This document shows, in pieces, positions 21,036 through 32,575 of a DNA stretch of 64,000 bases (position 1 is its first letter; every line of letters starts with the position of its first letter). This DNA comes from Trifolium pratense (Eukaryota > Streptophyta > Magnoliopsida > Fabales > Fabaceae). Location of the stretch: positions 11,408,001 through 11,472,000 of the forward strand of contig NC_060060.1 in assembly GCF_020283565.1 (NCBI RefSeq), in the 5' to 3' direction. The translations under genes were made by a program, and so were the position numbers. Below the pieces are notes generated by a model. It did not search any database, was not told where the DNA came from, and worked only from the letters and a program-made list of their open reading frames with translations.

Positions 21036-21710
21036 GTAAAGTCTACATGTTAATACGTGTCTTAGGACACATATTAAAGAGATAAATATAAAAATATTTT
21101 TTTGAAAATTATGTATTCAATTTTCTAAACATTAAATATTTTATATTATTAAATATTAAATATTAAATTTTTATATTTAGTTATTGTACTTTATTATGTG
21201 TTATGTCCATAGAAAATTTGAGTGCTAACTTATTTGTTGGATAAGTAAATAGATGTAAACATATAGTTAAAAATTCTTTTACTTTTTCTGTAAAAACTTT
21301 CTCCTCTTACCTTTTGAAAAAAAAAATGATGGAAGTGTTGCATTGCATGTATGTGACATTGGATACCCATAGGTGAGACGCCGCCTCTAGATTTAAAGAT
21401 CCTTAGTCATTGAATTTATCAAACATGTTGGTTCCCTTCACTGGTTGCAATATTAATGAAAATTTGATCAGCTTCTTATTTGACCAAAAAATTCAGCAAA
21501 CACAAGTATTTACTCCGCTGATTTTCAAGTGTTATTTTAGCATAAAATTCTCTAATTAAAATAGTAGGTTGTTATATATTTTTTTTTTCAATTCTATCAT
21601 CATTTTAATTCACTATTTAATTTTTCTTTCCAAATAAATTTAGTATACTTTAAATTTTATAAGAAATGTGAAATGAGTTATTGAAAAAGTAAAAATATAA
21701 TTGATAAACT
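21036..21710. other. Intergenic, nothing recognised
   Basis: AT-rich noncoding sequence; no ends of known element types seen. Confidence 0.4.
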
Positions 21711-21883
21711 GTTCTCCCCCGATCACTATTATAAGCAAAAAAAATCACTTATTAGGTTCATTGAAAACTAAATGCATTACTTTTTCAACGAATCTAAACA
21801 GTAAAATATAAACTAAATGCATTACTTTTTCAACTAATCTAAAAAGTGATTTTTTTTGCTTATAATAGTGACCGGAGGGAATA
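21711..21883. mobile_element. Stowaway-like MITE
   Basis: The left end gttctcccccgatcactatt and the complement of the right end (ttccctccggtcactatt) continue as ataagcaaaaaaaatcactt. Internally aactaaatgcattacttttt occurs twice. Confidence 0.8.
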
Positions 21884-21969
21884 ACTTTAAACCATCAAAA
21901 CAACAATTAAATAGAAACGATAAAATTATTCTAAAACGATATTTAAAAATGAACTGATACAGTTGAAGA

Positions 21970-22533
21970 TGTAGGATATTTTATGTGTAATTTATTTCAA
22001 AGTTATTTTATCATTATTATTAATTTTAATTGGTCATGTTTCTAATTAAATGGTTGCTTAGCCGTTCCTATTTCATTGACAAAATTAATATGTAATCAAT
22101 CCTAATTAAAAGGGCTCCGTTATGCTGCAACGTAAACTTATTGTTTTCTAATAAAGTGGTATATATGTATATATATGCATGGGTGATGGCTAGCCAAAAA
22201 GGACGGTGAGTTAGAGAGAAAATAAACATTTATAATACTAAGTTTCCATGAGCATCCAAAAAGTAGTTCTTGAGACCTTGCTAATTCACGTGCAGTGCTA
22301 GCAAGAAGTGACTGTTGTATCCTGGAGGGTATTAGCTATGAGACCAACTGCATCGGGTAATTTACCTGTGGTGGCGAAATACTCTTAAGCCCAGTGCATT
22401 TGCACGCCTCAGTCAAATTCGATAAGTTCTTCTCATTCTATATTTTATTTTATTATGTATCATATTTATTTGTTGTAATATTTCTTTGATTTATTGTAAT
22501 GAATTAATTCTATGTCATAATATTTTTCCAACA
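21970..22533 (+). repeat. Left LTR of the 21970-25685 element
   Basis: TG...CA termini, 564 bp, same length as the right LTR and no difference found by eye. Confidence 0.92.
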
Positions 22534-23660
22534 ATCTTAAGAGTAGTTTTGTTGACATGGAATTATGTAGAATTATCATTATATTTATTTTTTGGATCAA
22601 ATGATTTGTTTATAAATTTTAAATTGTGAAATGAATTTAGTATGATATCGATGGAAAGCAAATTTTGAGGCTAATCACTCCAGGTGCGTGGTGATCTTGA
22701 TTGTATAGAGAAATGGTGAATGAGTTTCATCCAGGTTCTATTTAATTATTTCACTTTATCTATTTTTTCTTGCTCAAATATGATTTATCAGTGTTAACTG
22801 CAAACTATGTACATGAGTTTGGGTGTCTATTTATGTTTGCTATGATTTGCTCGATCAGTGTTCCTAATTCTAGTTGAATAAAAATACTAGTCCCGTTTAT
22901 TCAAAAGTATATGTGGGCATTAAAATTAAAGACGTCAATGTTTTAGAAAAGGTTTTATGTTTAAGTGTCATTGACGTCTAACACTATGTGATTTTAGACT
23001 TTAAAATATTGTGTACATTCAATACTATTCATGCTGGTTTAATATTGAATTGCTTATTGTTATGGTATAGTTATTTTGTACCTATGTTAATACTATATAC
23101 TATGTATGTAAGTTTGGAGTCTGTCTAACATGATAATTTATCTTGTGGATTTATTTTAGCTTCAGATAATCTGTCATAGTATTGATTAATTGATTTGAAT
23201 GTGTATGAATTTGTGATTAAATTTTGAGCTTGTGTGTTATTTTTAAAATATGTTGAATATCACTGATTTATTTGATTTGGAATATGTGAATAAGCATGAT
23301 TAATTTTGAATTATATACTAAAGCATGTAGTCCTTGTTAAGTGAATTATTTGTTGTGGATGACAAAATTGTTTTGAGGATTTAATATATTGTGCAGAATT
23401 AGTAGATTTATCATGTATAAATTAAATTGATGAATTTGTGTAAAATATATTTTAATGTCGAGGCATATTCATATTGCAGAATTTAAGTTAATGTGTATAT
23501 ATCAAAAGCATTGTTTGATAAATTTTTATTTTATCGTGAAAGATTATTTTGCTTATTTATTATGTGAAAATTGATATATGACTTTTATAACTGGAAAAGT
23601 GAAATTTTGTGGGTATAAAATTTATTGATATGTGTATTTCAATTTGTGTAAAATGGTTTT

Positions 23661-24515
23661 TGATGTGGGGGTTTATCCAATATTGTCAAAATTTATTTTG
23701 TACTTGAGAAGTTTAATGGATAAGTTTTTCTAGTGTATGTTTGAGACAATATAAATTGATTTAAAAGTTCTGTATATCTTTATGGCACTTTGGTAGTTCA
23801 CTGTTTATATTGTTCGCTAATTGTTATTCAAGTGATGCAGTAGTATTTGTTGCCGCCGGAGATGTAAATTTGTATAGGTGTTGGAACTTGAAAGCAAATT
23901 GATGAGATATTTTACTGAGAAATTTCATGACCTCAATATGTGATAGAAAAGTCGTCGCTTAGAAATATTCTAATCTAAGTAGACTTGGATATGGTCATGA
24001 CTCTGAGATATTTGAGATACACACATAAAATGTTATATGACATATTGTGGATTATCCATTGTATTAGAATAATACAATGATGATTAATAAAACGTGCGGA
24101 TACTTATATGTGGATTAATTTCTCCAATGTGGGGGTTTGTCACTTGGAAATCTTTCAAATAGACTTGGATAAATAATTTGTTTGGAAACTTAATTCTACC
24201 AAAATGTGGGGGTGTTGTCACTTGAAAATCTTCAAGTAGACTTGTACAAATAAATCTAAATATAGATTTAATTTCTCTCTTAAATGGAGATGTTGTTGCT
24301 TAGAATTTATCTAAGTAAGCCTATGATAATAAATCATAGATGTACATTTGAAAATAAATGATGAAATATTGATTAAGAGACGTCTTAGTCAATGTATATT
24401 GTGATTTTGTGAAACAACGCGTTGTTGAGTTGAGTGATATATATAAAGGATCCTGTGATAATCCCACTGAGCAAGAAACTAGTGGATGATATATACATCG
24501 AGGGGGATGGATTTA
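23661..24515 (+). repeat. Degenerate internal repeats of the retrotransposon
   Basis: A unit of roughly 75-100 bases built on 'tgtgggggt-tgtcacttggaaatctttcaaatagacttg' recurs in worn form at about 23943 (gtcgtcgcttagaaatattc), 24128, 24204 and 24284. The tgtggggg core also occurs at about 23664, and cgaggggga at about 24499. Each core resembles the element's own polypurine tract. Confidence 0.55.
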
Positions 24516-25121
24516 TGTCCACTACAAAAATTGAAAGTGATGGTAACCCAACATAGATTGTGAAAATTTGCAAGGCTATGTTCATATGGGTAAGAACAAG
24601 TCACTTGTCAATTTGAGAAGACACTATCCAATTTCTATTTGAGTTCATCCCTATGGTGTAGTATGGTATAGGATAGTGTATACTACAGCGATGGAGGTTG
24701 AGTTTTTCTCTTAATGAATCTATAGCTCATGAATGAGTGGTGTGCTTGACTGTGGTGTACACTTGATAGATTCACCTATATGAGTGTTGAGGTGGGGCCG
24801 CCTCTATGAAAGCTTGGGCAGACTTTCTAGAGTCACTCATGAAATCCAGGAATAGGTGCAAGGCCAAAATGCACCACACCGCGTTGAACAACTTTGGACG
24901 AAAGATCAATGTGAGTGATGAAGTCACTGTTTCACATACGGAATGAGGTTCATAGAGGTTATAATCTCACCGACATTCTAGTGGATCAAATTTCATTTGC
25001 TCTATGTACTAGTTCATAGTCCAAAAGACACTAGTGCGTATGCGTTGATTTTTCACGCTCTTGGGAACACTTAAAAAAAAAAAAAAAAAAAACTAAAACT
25101 TTAAAATAAATTGTGGGGGAT

Positions 25122-25685
25122 TGTAGGATATTTTATGTGTAATTTATTTCAAAGTTATTTTATCATTATTATTAATTTTAATTGGTCATGTTTCTAATTA
25201 AATGGTTGCTTAGCCGTTCCTATTTCATTGACAAAATTAATATGTAATCAATCCTAATTAAAAGGGCTCCGTTATGCTGCAACGTAAACTTATTGTTTTC
25301 TAATAAAGTGGTATATATGTATATATATGCATGGGTGATGGCTAGCCAAAAAGGACGGTGAGTTAGAGAGAAAATAAACATTTATAATACTAAGTTTCCA
25401 TGAGCATCCAAAAAGTAGTTCTTGAGACCTTGCTAATTCACGTGCAGTGCTAGCAAGAAGTGACTGTTGTATCCTGGAGGGTATTAGCTATGAGACCAAC
25501 TGCATCGGGTAATTTACCTGTGGTGGCGAAATACTCTTAAGCCCAGTGCATTTGCACGCCTCAGTCAAATTCGATAAGTTCTTCTCATTCTATATTTTAT
25601 TTTATTATGTATCATATTTATTTGTTGTAATATTTCTTTGATTTATTGTAATGAATTAATTCTATGTCATAATATTTTTCCAACA
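25122..25685 (+). repeat. Right LTR of the 21970-25685 element
   Basis: Direct copy of 21970-22533, preceded by the polypurine tract and followed by the gaaga target duplication. Confidence 0.92.
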
Positions 25686-25690
25686 GAAGA

Positions 25691-26141
25691 ATGGAGTGTT
25701 TGATTATGGGCCTCTCCATCCGCAAAATGGCAACTTATAATTTTCCTCTTAGATTTGGACAGTTGCCTACTACTTGCTCATCAAAATTCCAGAAGTATAT
25801 TGCTAGGTTGTACCAAAACAAAAGAAAAGTAGTATGCATTTCGTATGCTTAATGAAATTAATATTAAAATATTTAATACGTTTGAAATTTGAATGGCATT
25901 TCCGAGAGGGAGTAAAAATCATGAAATAAACTAAAATATTGTAAAAATTATGAAAAAAATGCATATGTATATGAAGGTCGACAGTGACGTACCTTTTGCT
26001 TACAGTATTTTTTGTTTTAATCTGCATCCAATTTAAGGCAATGAGTTCCATTTATTCAAAGTTCAACATAAAATAGTACACTTGAATTAATAATACACTT
26101 GAATTAATAGTCAACCTTAAATATTTAAATTAAAATTTGTA

Positions 26142-26189
<48 letters not shown>

Positions 26190-26337
26190 GGAAGATTTGA
26201 AAACATTAATAATACACTTGAATTAATAGTCAACCTTAAATATTTTTTCTTGGGGGATGGGGTGGGCCGCGGCACACCTCGGCCACCCCCAATTTTCACC
26301 ATTGCCCATGGGAAGTCGATGAAAGAGCTAGAAAGTG
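25691..26337. other. Intergenic with duplicated segment copy 2 and a repeat end
   Basis: 25905-26075 matches 20855-21035. A 36-bp direct repeat (acacttgaattaatagtcaa...) at about 26088 and 26206 brackets a TA microsatellite. 26243-26305 is a GC-rich hairpin matching the right end of the 3001-3484 element family. Confidence 0.5.
26144..26187. repeat. (TA)n microsatellite
   Basis: About 22 TA units, between two copies of a 36-bp direct repeat. Confidence 0.9.
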
Positions 26338-27899
26338 TCTCCGAACCAGGAAAAAGTATACGCTCGGGCCAATATTTTTTTTTGAAGAAGCTAAATTAGC
26401 TCACCCAAATTGATACTAAAGTGGACCATTAAAAAATTATAATATATAATTGGCTTAAATGCAGTTTTGCCCCCATGTTTTGATTAAATCGGAGTTTTAC
26501 CCCCCCTGTTTTAAAACGCGGACTTTTACCCCCCCTGTTTTATAATTTTTTGGATTTTGCCCCCCCTAAAATTCTGCTTTCGAGTCACAACTTTAAAGCT
26601 TCGCACACAACTCAATTTTGATCAATAATTCACCAAAAGGATACCGAAATGACCGTAATCGAGTTATCTTTCCACATAATCAAACCCCACTAAATTTGGA
26701 GTTACAAAGAGAGATTAATTACCGTTTTAGTGAAGGTATGTCCCCCAAAATTCTGCAAAAAATCTGCTTTCGAGTCACAACTTCAAAGCTTCGCATACAA
26801 CTCAATTTGGATCCATAATTCACCAAACGGCTACCTAAATGACCGTAATCAAGTTAGCTTTCCACAGAATCAAACCCCACTAAATTTGGAGTTACAGAGA
26901 GAGATTAATTACCGTTTTAGTGAAGGTATGTCCAATTACTAATTCTGCAGAAATCTACTTGTGATCTTCAAATTCAACATCGTCTACTGAACACATCGTA
27001 ACTCCAAATTCGACGAAATTGAAATGCCAACAAGGGTAATTTCGTTAGATTTCCATACATGTAAATAGTATTAAAAAATGAGCTGCAGGGTGAGAGGAAT
27101 GACAAAAATACCAGTAATAGTTTCATACGATAATTAATTTGAACAGACCTTCACTAAAACGGTAATTAATCTCTCTCTGTAACTCCAAATTTAGTGGAGT
27201 TTAATTCTGTGGAAAACTAACTCGATTGCGATCGTTTCGGTACCAGTTTGGTGAATTATTGATTCAAATTGAGTTCTGTGCGAAGCTTTGAACTTGAGGC
27301 TCAGAAGCAGATTTTGTGCAAAATTTTGGTGGGGGGGCAAAATCCAACAAATTATAAAATAGGGGGGGTAAAATTCCGCATTTTAAAATAGGGGGGGTAA
27401 AATTCCGCATTTTTCAAAATAGGGGGGGTAAAACTGCATTTAAGCCTATATAATTTAAATATGAAAATTATATTGCATACAAAAAAATTAAACACAAAGT
27501 TGATCATAACAAAATGTAATTACATATATTAAAATAGTACTCTATGTGTAAGGGAGTTTCTACGATACATTAGAAAATTTGAATGTACGCGTACACTTGA
27601 TTTTAAATTAATAAATTAAGGATATTTTTATAAGTCAAAAAGTTATTTACCGACTAGTCTATTGTATATAAAAGAAAATAATTTCATAAGAAAAAATACA
27701 ATTTCATTGTTTATAACCAATTTTATTTTCTTTCAAAAGTTACTCCTTTAATTTACCTATTAATTTAAAACCTAATATTAATATATCCGAACATTCACAT
27801 TATATAATATAAAATGTAAAAACCATTTCTATAATTTTCGATTTTTTGGGGGGTGGTCATGATCCACCCCAGCCGCCCCTTGGTTCCACCTATGCTCGG
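26338..27899. mobile_element. 'ggcggaacc'-family element, split by a Mutator-like insertion
   Basis: The left edge (ccgaaccaggaaaaagtata) and right edge (gccccttggttccacctatg, after a GC-rich hairpin) match the ends of the 3001-3484 element. The stretch aaatatgaaaattatattgc just right of the insertion also matches that copy. A 995-bp element with a 9-bp target duplication splits it at 26452-27446. Confidence 0.6.
26452..27446. mobile_element. Long-TIR Mutator-like (MULE) element
   Basis: The left end ggcttaaatgcagttttgcc and right end taaaactgcatttaagcc are inverted repeats. The 9-bp target duplication tatataatt is exact at 26443-26451 and 27447-27455; 9 bp is the Mutator hallmark. The arms carry the same C-rich/G-rich 'ttttgccccccc' spacer. 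A block of about 165 bases (cgagtcacaac...ttagtgaaggt) occurs twice in tandem in the left half (about 26582-26733 and 26767-26928) and once inverted in the right half (about 27147-27310). The short frames at 26618-26942 are products of this repeat. No transposase. Confidence 0.88.
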
Positions 27900-28372
27900 A
27901 ACACTATTTAAAAAAAAAAATCTTTATATGTGTATATTCAAGTGTTTTATATGTTATATTTATTTATATTTTGAGACAATACATATGTACAAATTTTATT
28001 TACATGTGATATTTATAGTTGTCATAAAACCCACAATAATATTTTAATTTATTATTTATTTTATAATTTAATTTTAATATTTTTTTACTATTAATCTGAT
28101 TTAAAATAGTAAAAAAGAAAATAATTTTTTTTTTGTTACAAAAAATGAAGATTAAAAAGAAAAGAAATTAAAATAATTGTCAACGATGGGATCATACTCC
28201 TATAATTAAAAGATTTACATTTTAAAAAAGATTCATGTCCATCTGAATAAATTTTTTTTGACAAAATGTCCAGCTGAATAATTAAAAGATTTATTTACAT
28301 TAAAAGAAATTAACTATGTCTAGCAAGAAAATAAATAAATAACTGATCTTGAGTTACACCGTTTAGCAATGT
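27900..28372. other. Upstream region of the 28517 UGT
   Basis: Very AT-rich noncoding sequence. A direct repeat (gtccagctgaataattaaaag vs gtccatctgaataaa, about 28235-28285) is the only structure noted. Confidence 0.4.
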
Positions 28373-28382
28373 CCATAAATAC
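28373..28382 (+). promoter_or_regulatory. TATA-like box of the UGT at 28517
   Basis: ccataaatac in the conserved context agcaatgtccataaatacct, also present before the copies at 34195 and 49162. Confidence 0.6.
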
Positions 28383-28516
28383 CTCTTCATCTTCATGAAA
28401 CAACAATAAACCTCTTAGTATTAAAACAGAGCAACACTAGAAAGAAACTAAGCTCTGTTTCTAAGAAAAAGCTTCTTCTATAAATCTCTTATCATTTCCA
28501 TATTATTATTTCAACC

Positions 28517-29995
28517 ATGTCTATGGTGACCCCAAAAATTCATGCAGCCATACTAGCCAGTCCTGGAATGGGACACATAATTCCAACCATGGAATTAGCC
28601 AAACGTCTTACCACTCACCATGGTTTCGACGTCACCGTCTTCTTCGTCACCACCGATTCAGACACAACAACTACGTCAAAAATACTTGAACTAACATCCA
28701 ACCTCAATGGCATCAACGTCATTATAACACCTCCGGTCGATGTTTCCGACAAACTTGATCCAAACAACCCATCGTTGGGTTTAACAATTGTTTTAACTAT
28801 GATTGAATCTCTTCCTTTTATTCAATCTCAATTATTATCCATGAAATTTCCTCCATCAGTTCTTATTGTGGATCTCTTTAGTACAATGGCTTTACCTATG
28901 GCACGTGATCTCCACATGTCTAGTTATGTTTTCCTTGCTACCAATGCTTGGTTCTCTGCTGTTAGTATTTATCTTCCTTTCCTCACAAAGGAAGCATTTT
29001 CAAGACACGCTAATAATCACGAACCACTTTTGATTCCGGGTTGTGAACCGATTCGGTTTGAGGATACACTCGAACCGTTTGTTTCCCCGTGGGGGCCTAG
29101 TCATGAAAGTTTCCTTGAAGCCGGAAAGGAGATATTGTCTGTTGATGGAATTCTGATGAACACATGGCAAGATTTAGAGCCGGTATCTATTAAGGCTCTT
29201 ACAAAAAATGGAATTATAGGACGATTATTTTCTAAAGGAACGGTTTATCCGATTGGACCGCTTGTACGACCCGTTGAACCAGCGGAGAAGAGGGAGGGTG
29301 AGAAAGTAATTTTAAGGTGGCTTGACCAGCAACCAGATGAGTCGGTGATATATTTGTCGTTTGGGAGTGGTGGGACGATGTCAAAAGGTCAAATGAGAGA
29401 ATTGGCTTACGGGCTAGAGTTGAGTCAGCAGAGGTTTATTTGGGTAGTGCGACAACCCATAGAGGACGATGCATTTGCGACATTTTTCGACACAGCGAAG
29501 GGTGGCAATGCATCAACATTGGTGGATTACTTACCAGAAGGGTTTGTGAATCGGACAAAGGAGGTGGGGATTTGTGTTCCCATGTGGGCCCCACAAGCTG
29601 AGATTTTAAAACATCCAGCAACTGGTGGTTTTGTAACACACTGTGGTTGGAATTCTGTGTTGGAGAGTATCCTTAGCGGTGTTCCGATGGTTGCGTGGCC
29701 GCTTTATGCCGAGCAGAAGATGAATGCTACGTTGTTGTCAGAGGAGCTTGGGGTGGCGGTGAGGGTGAAGGCGGATGGAGAAATCATTTCTAGGGAACAA
29801 ATAGCAAAGTTGATTAGAAGAGTGATGGTGGATGAAGGTGATATAGGCATGAGGGTTAAAGTTAAGGAGTATAAGCTAAGCGGAGAGAAAGCTATTTCTG
29901 TGTTCGGTTCATCTCACGAGTCGCTTTGTCAGATTACGAAAGACTGTGAAATTCTTCTCCACCAGAGTTTTGAGGGGAAAGGTTGCGGTGCTTAG
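28517..29995 (+). CDS. UDP-glycosyltransferase, family 1, UGT72-type
   Basis: An intact, intronless gene of 492 aa. The first ATG gives MSMVTPK; the paralogues start at the equivalent of Met3 (28523), so either start is possible. The acceptor domain has SPGMGHIIP with the catalytic His at residue 20 and Asp119 in VLIVDLFST. The paralogues have DLFGT, so this copy carries a Gly-to-Ser change beside the catalytic Asp. The PSPG box (WAPQAEILKHPATGGF...HCGWNS...WPLYAEQ) is complete. Expected role is glycosylation of a phenolic in the cytosol; the acceptor is unknown. It groups with the 34195 and 49162 copies rather than with the 13333 pair: it shares HEPLLIPGCEP, LDQQPDESVIYLSFGSGG and similar 3' flanks. 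Confidence 0.93.
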   Translation: MSMVTPKIHAAILASPGMGHIIPTMELAKRLTTHHGFDVTVFFVTTDSDTTTTSKILELTSNLNGINVIITPPVDVSDKLDPNNPSLGLTIVLTMIESLPFIQSQLLSMKFPPSVLIVDLFSTMALPMARDLHMSSYVFLATNAWFSAVSIYLPFLTKEAFSRHANNHEPLLIPGCEPIRFEDTLEPFVSPWGPSHESFLEAGKEILSVDGILMNTWQDLEPVSIKALTKNGIIGRLFSKGTVYPIGPLVRPVEPAEKREGEKVILRWLDQQPDESVIYLSFGSGGTMSKGQMRELAYGLELSQQRFIWVVRQPIEDDAFATFFDTAKGGNASTLVDYLPEGFVNRTKEVGICVPMWAPQAEILKHPATGGFVTHCGWNSVLESILSGVPMVAWPLYAEQKMNATLLSEELGVAVRVKADGEIISREQIAKLIRRVMVDEGDIGMRVKVKEYKLSGEKAISVFGSSHESLCQITKDCEILLHQSFEGKGCGA

Positions 29996-31073
29996 ACAAT
30001 AAATAAGACATTTTTTTACCACATGAAATGTATTTACATAGTTTTTTCTTTTGTATTTTTCTTTTTGCGTTAAAACCTTATGGTTCTCAAGAGGAAGGAG
30101 TCTGTGAATCTAGATGTCAGCCGCTAAGTAATAAAGTCTAGCCAATAATTATTCCTATCATAAATTGAACTTAAATTCTTCTGAACGATTCGTTTTAGGA
30201 AGAGTTCATTAAACACTTGAATTCAATATCTTAGTAATTTAATTAGTTACTATGTAATCAATAAAATGTGGAGTTTTATTTTTATGTTTTATGAGTATAT
30301 ATGTTCATTGATGTTTCTTTAATCACATACTTAACTCGTATTATTAATAATCAAATGCTCGATACAATGATATATAATCAACTATTTAGTGACTAGCTAG
30401 GATACATAAAACTTTCCTCCATACATGAAATGTGTAATCGATAGGAGTGCATAAACAAATTTTTTACGTTAAATTTAACTATAAAAATTAGTTCACATGA
30501 CATGTTGTAATTTGTGAACAACATTAACATCTATGAAATAGCACCTAAGTTTTGTCTTTTACTAATTGGTGTGTTTTAAAATATAAATATAATTTTTTTA
30601 AAAAAGTTATAATTCTTTTAAAATAATCAATTTTCGTATAAATAAAGAAAAAATAGTAGGATTGCAACCATACAAGTGTGAAAAAAATTACTTAATCTTT
30701 TTTTTTAACACATAAGTTTCTCTATAACTCTTTTAGACATTAAATTTTTAAATAGTTGAACTCCGATTGGCGAATTTTATTTAAAATTGAACCATTTAAA
30801 TAATAATACTCCATAGTATCCAAATTTCGTCTATAAATGAAATAACTATCGACATATTTTATTATCTCTTGATGAAACTCTATCTTTTTCCCTAAAACAC
30901 AAGAGGTTATATATTTTGTTTGACAAAAAAAAAAATTGACACACAAAAATACAGCTAGGTCTCAATGGTGGATATTAGAAATATCATAAAAGTCTCCGTG
31001 AACTTATTTCAGTTGGTAGGAATATCGCACTATTTGGGCATAAGTACTTGTTAAATATGTAAACGTTTTGGAG
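29996..31073. repeat. 3' flank of the 28517 UGT, shared with the 49162 UGT
   Basis: acaataaataagacat directly after the stop, caactatttagtgactagct (about 30379) and gttaaatttaactataaaaa (about 30468) recur in order after 50643. The similarity extends at least to gtcttttactaattggtgt (about 30555), showing that the duplication included about 0.6 kb of 3' flank. It is noncoding. The site at 30386-30390 is the empty-site counterpart of the MITE at 50851-51158. Confidence 0.7.
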
Positions 31074-31081
31074 ATATAGAC

Positions 31082-32077
31082 TAGCTGTCAAAACGGGCGG
31101 CTCGGCCAATTTCGGGCCGGCCCGGTCGGGCTTCGGGCTTCGTCGGGTCGGGCTAAAAAGCCCGGATAAAAAACGGGCTACCAAAATTAGTGTCCGAGCC
31201 CGGCCCGGTACGGGTAGTCGGGCTTTCGGGCCGGCCCGGTTTATTTTTAAATTTTTTTTTTTACTTCTAGTGCTCAAACTCAACCATATAAATAGCATTA
31301 ATCATTCTTGCGCGTCCTATTTTTTACTCATCCGCTATATATATATAATAATTCTCGCGCGCCGTATTTTTACTCATCCCCTATCTACGAGTTTCTCGCG
31401 CGCCCTATTATTACTCATCCACTACCTACGATCTTCTCGCGCGTCATATTTTTACTCATCCGCTACCTACAACTTTCTCGCGCGCCCTATTTTTACTCAT
31501 CCGCTACGTACGAGTTTCTCGCGCGCCTTATTTTTATTCATCCACTACGTACGAGTTTCTCGCGCGCCCTATTTTTACTCATCCACTACCTACGAGTTTC
31601 TCGCGACCTATTTTTACGCATCCGCTACTTACGAGTTTCTCGTGCGTCATATTTTTACTCATCCGCTACCTACGACTTTCTCGCGCGCCCTATTTTTAGT
31701 CATCCGCTACGTACGAGTTTCTCGTATGTCCTATTTTTACTCATCCGCTACCTACGAGTTTCTTGGGTGCCATTTTTTTACTCATCTGCTACTTAAGTAG
31801 CGGACGATGTTTTATAATTTATATTACAAACTAATTTAAAATCATCCAAAATAAATTATTTATATTTATATTTTATTTTATTTTTTTAATTTTAATTTTT
31901 TCGGGCTTGCGGGCCGCCCGTGGCCCATTCGGGCTAGTCCATATTTTAATCGGTCTTTGTCGGGTCGGGCTAAAAAGCCCGAAAATAATTCGGGCTAGGA
32001 TTTTCAAGGCCCGAGCCCGGGAAAAAATCGGGCTTGGCGGGCCGGCCCATTCGGGCTAGCCCATTTTGACAGCTCTA
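31082..32077. mobile_element. hAT-type non-autonomous element with an internal minisatellite
   Basis: The left end tagctgtcaaaacgggc and right end gcccattttgacagctcta are inverted repeats (two bases missing at the left tip). The 8-bp target duplication atatagac is exact at 31074-31081 and 32078-32085, as for hAT elements. Subterminal regions are rich in gggccggcccg and aaaaagcccg in both orientations. The centre is a 41-bp tandem repeat (about 31300-31795). No transposase. Confidence 0.9.
31300..31795. repeat. 41-bp minisatellite, about 12 copies
   Basis: The unit is about gcgcgccctatttttactca plus tccgctacctacgagtttctc. The start-to-start distance is 41 bases (for example 31354 to 31395). 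Because 41 is not a multiple of 3, all frames stay open in turn, producing the repetitive 162- and 176-codon frames here; these are not genes. Confidence 0.9.
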
Positions 32078-32085
32078 ATATAGAC

Positions 32086-32575
32086 TAGTATACACTTTTA
32101 AATTTAACATACATAAAAAAAAATAAAAATACATAAAGGGTTTTTGGATTTATATAGTTTGACTGTACCAATTCAATATGTGTTAAAGTCTTTACTATTA
32201 GTCTAGAGTTTGATTTATATTATTTGGCAACACAATTTCTGATGCATTACATCTATGATTGTTACTCGTGATTTTCTTTTAATTTTTTTGTTTTTTATTA
32301 ATATTTTATTTCAAAAGTTTGTTAAAAAAATAATATTTTATTTCGAAAGTTAATTATATATCCAATTTTTTTTACCATCACATTGGTACGAAGTTTTCAC
32401 TGCCATTAGTCATGACTAATCAACTTTGGGAGACCTGTGGAGCACATGATGACTAATTTTTTTGTCAATATTTTGTGAACTCAAGTTGTTCTGTCACTGT
32501 TGGTATCTGTTGGTATCATTCATATAAGAAAAAGGACTTTATTGTCAATAATGGATAAAACCAAAACAATGCATA
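32086..32575. other. Intergenic, nothing recognised
   Basis: AT-rich noncoding sequence. Confidence 0.4.

Larger units (their letters stand above)
21970..25685 (+). mobile_element. Young non-autonomous LTR retrotransposon
   Basis: Two 564-bp direct repeats, 21970-22533 and 25122-25685, begin TGTAGGATAT and end CCAACA; by eye they are identical. The 5-bp target duplication gaaga lies at 21965-21969 and 25686-25690. A polypurine tract ttgtgggggat (25111-25121) sits directly before the right LTR, so the element is on the plus strand. The 2.6-kb interior has no open frame of 100 codons and no gag or pol motif, so it must depend on a helper. No obvious tRNA-Met primer site follows the left LTR. 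Identical LTRs point to a very recent insertion. Confidence 0.93.

Noticed and set aside
26618..26942. Two similar short frames (66 and 70 codons)
   Set aside because: They reflect the tandem 165-base block of the Mutator-like element, not a gene.
31270..31800. Two long repetitive open frames (162 and 176 codons)
   Set aside because: They are produced by the 41-bp minisatellite, which keeps all frames open in turn; they lie inside a hAT-type element and have no protein family.
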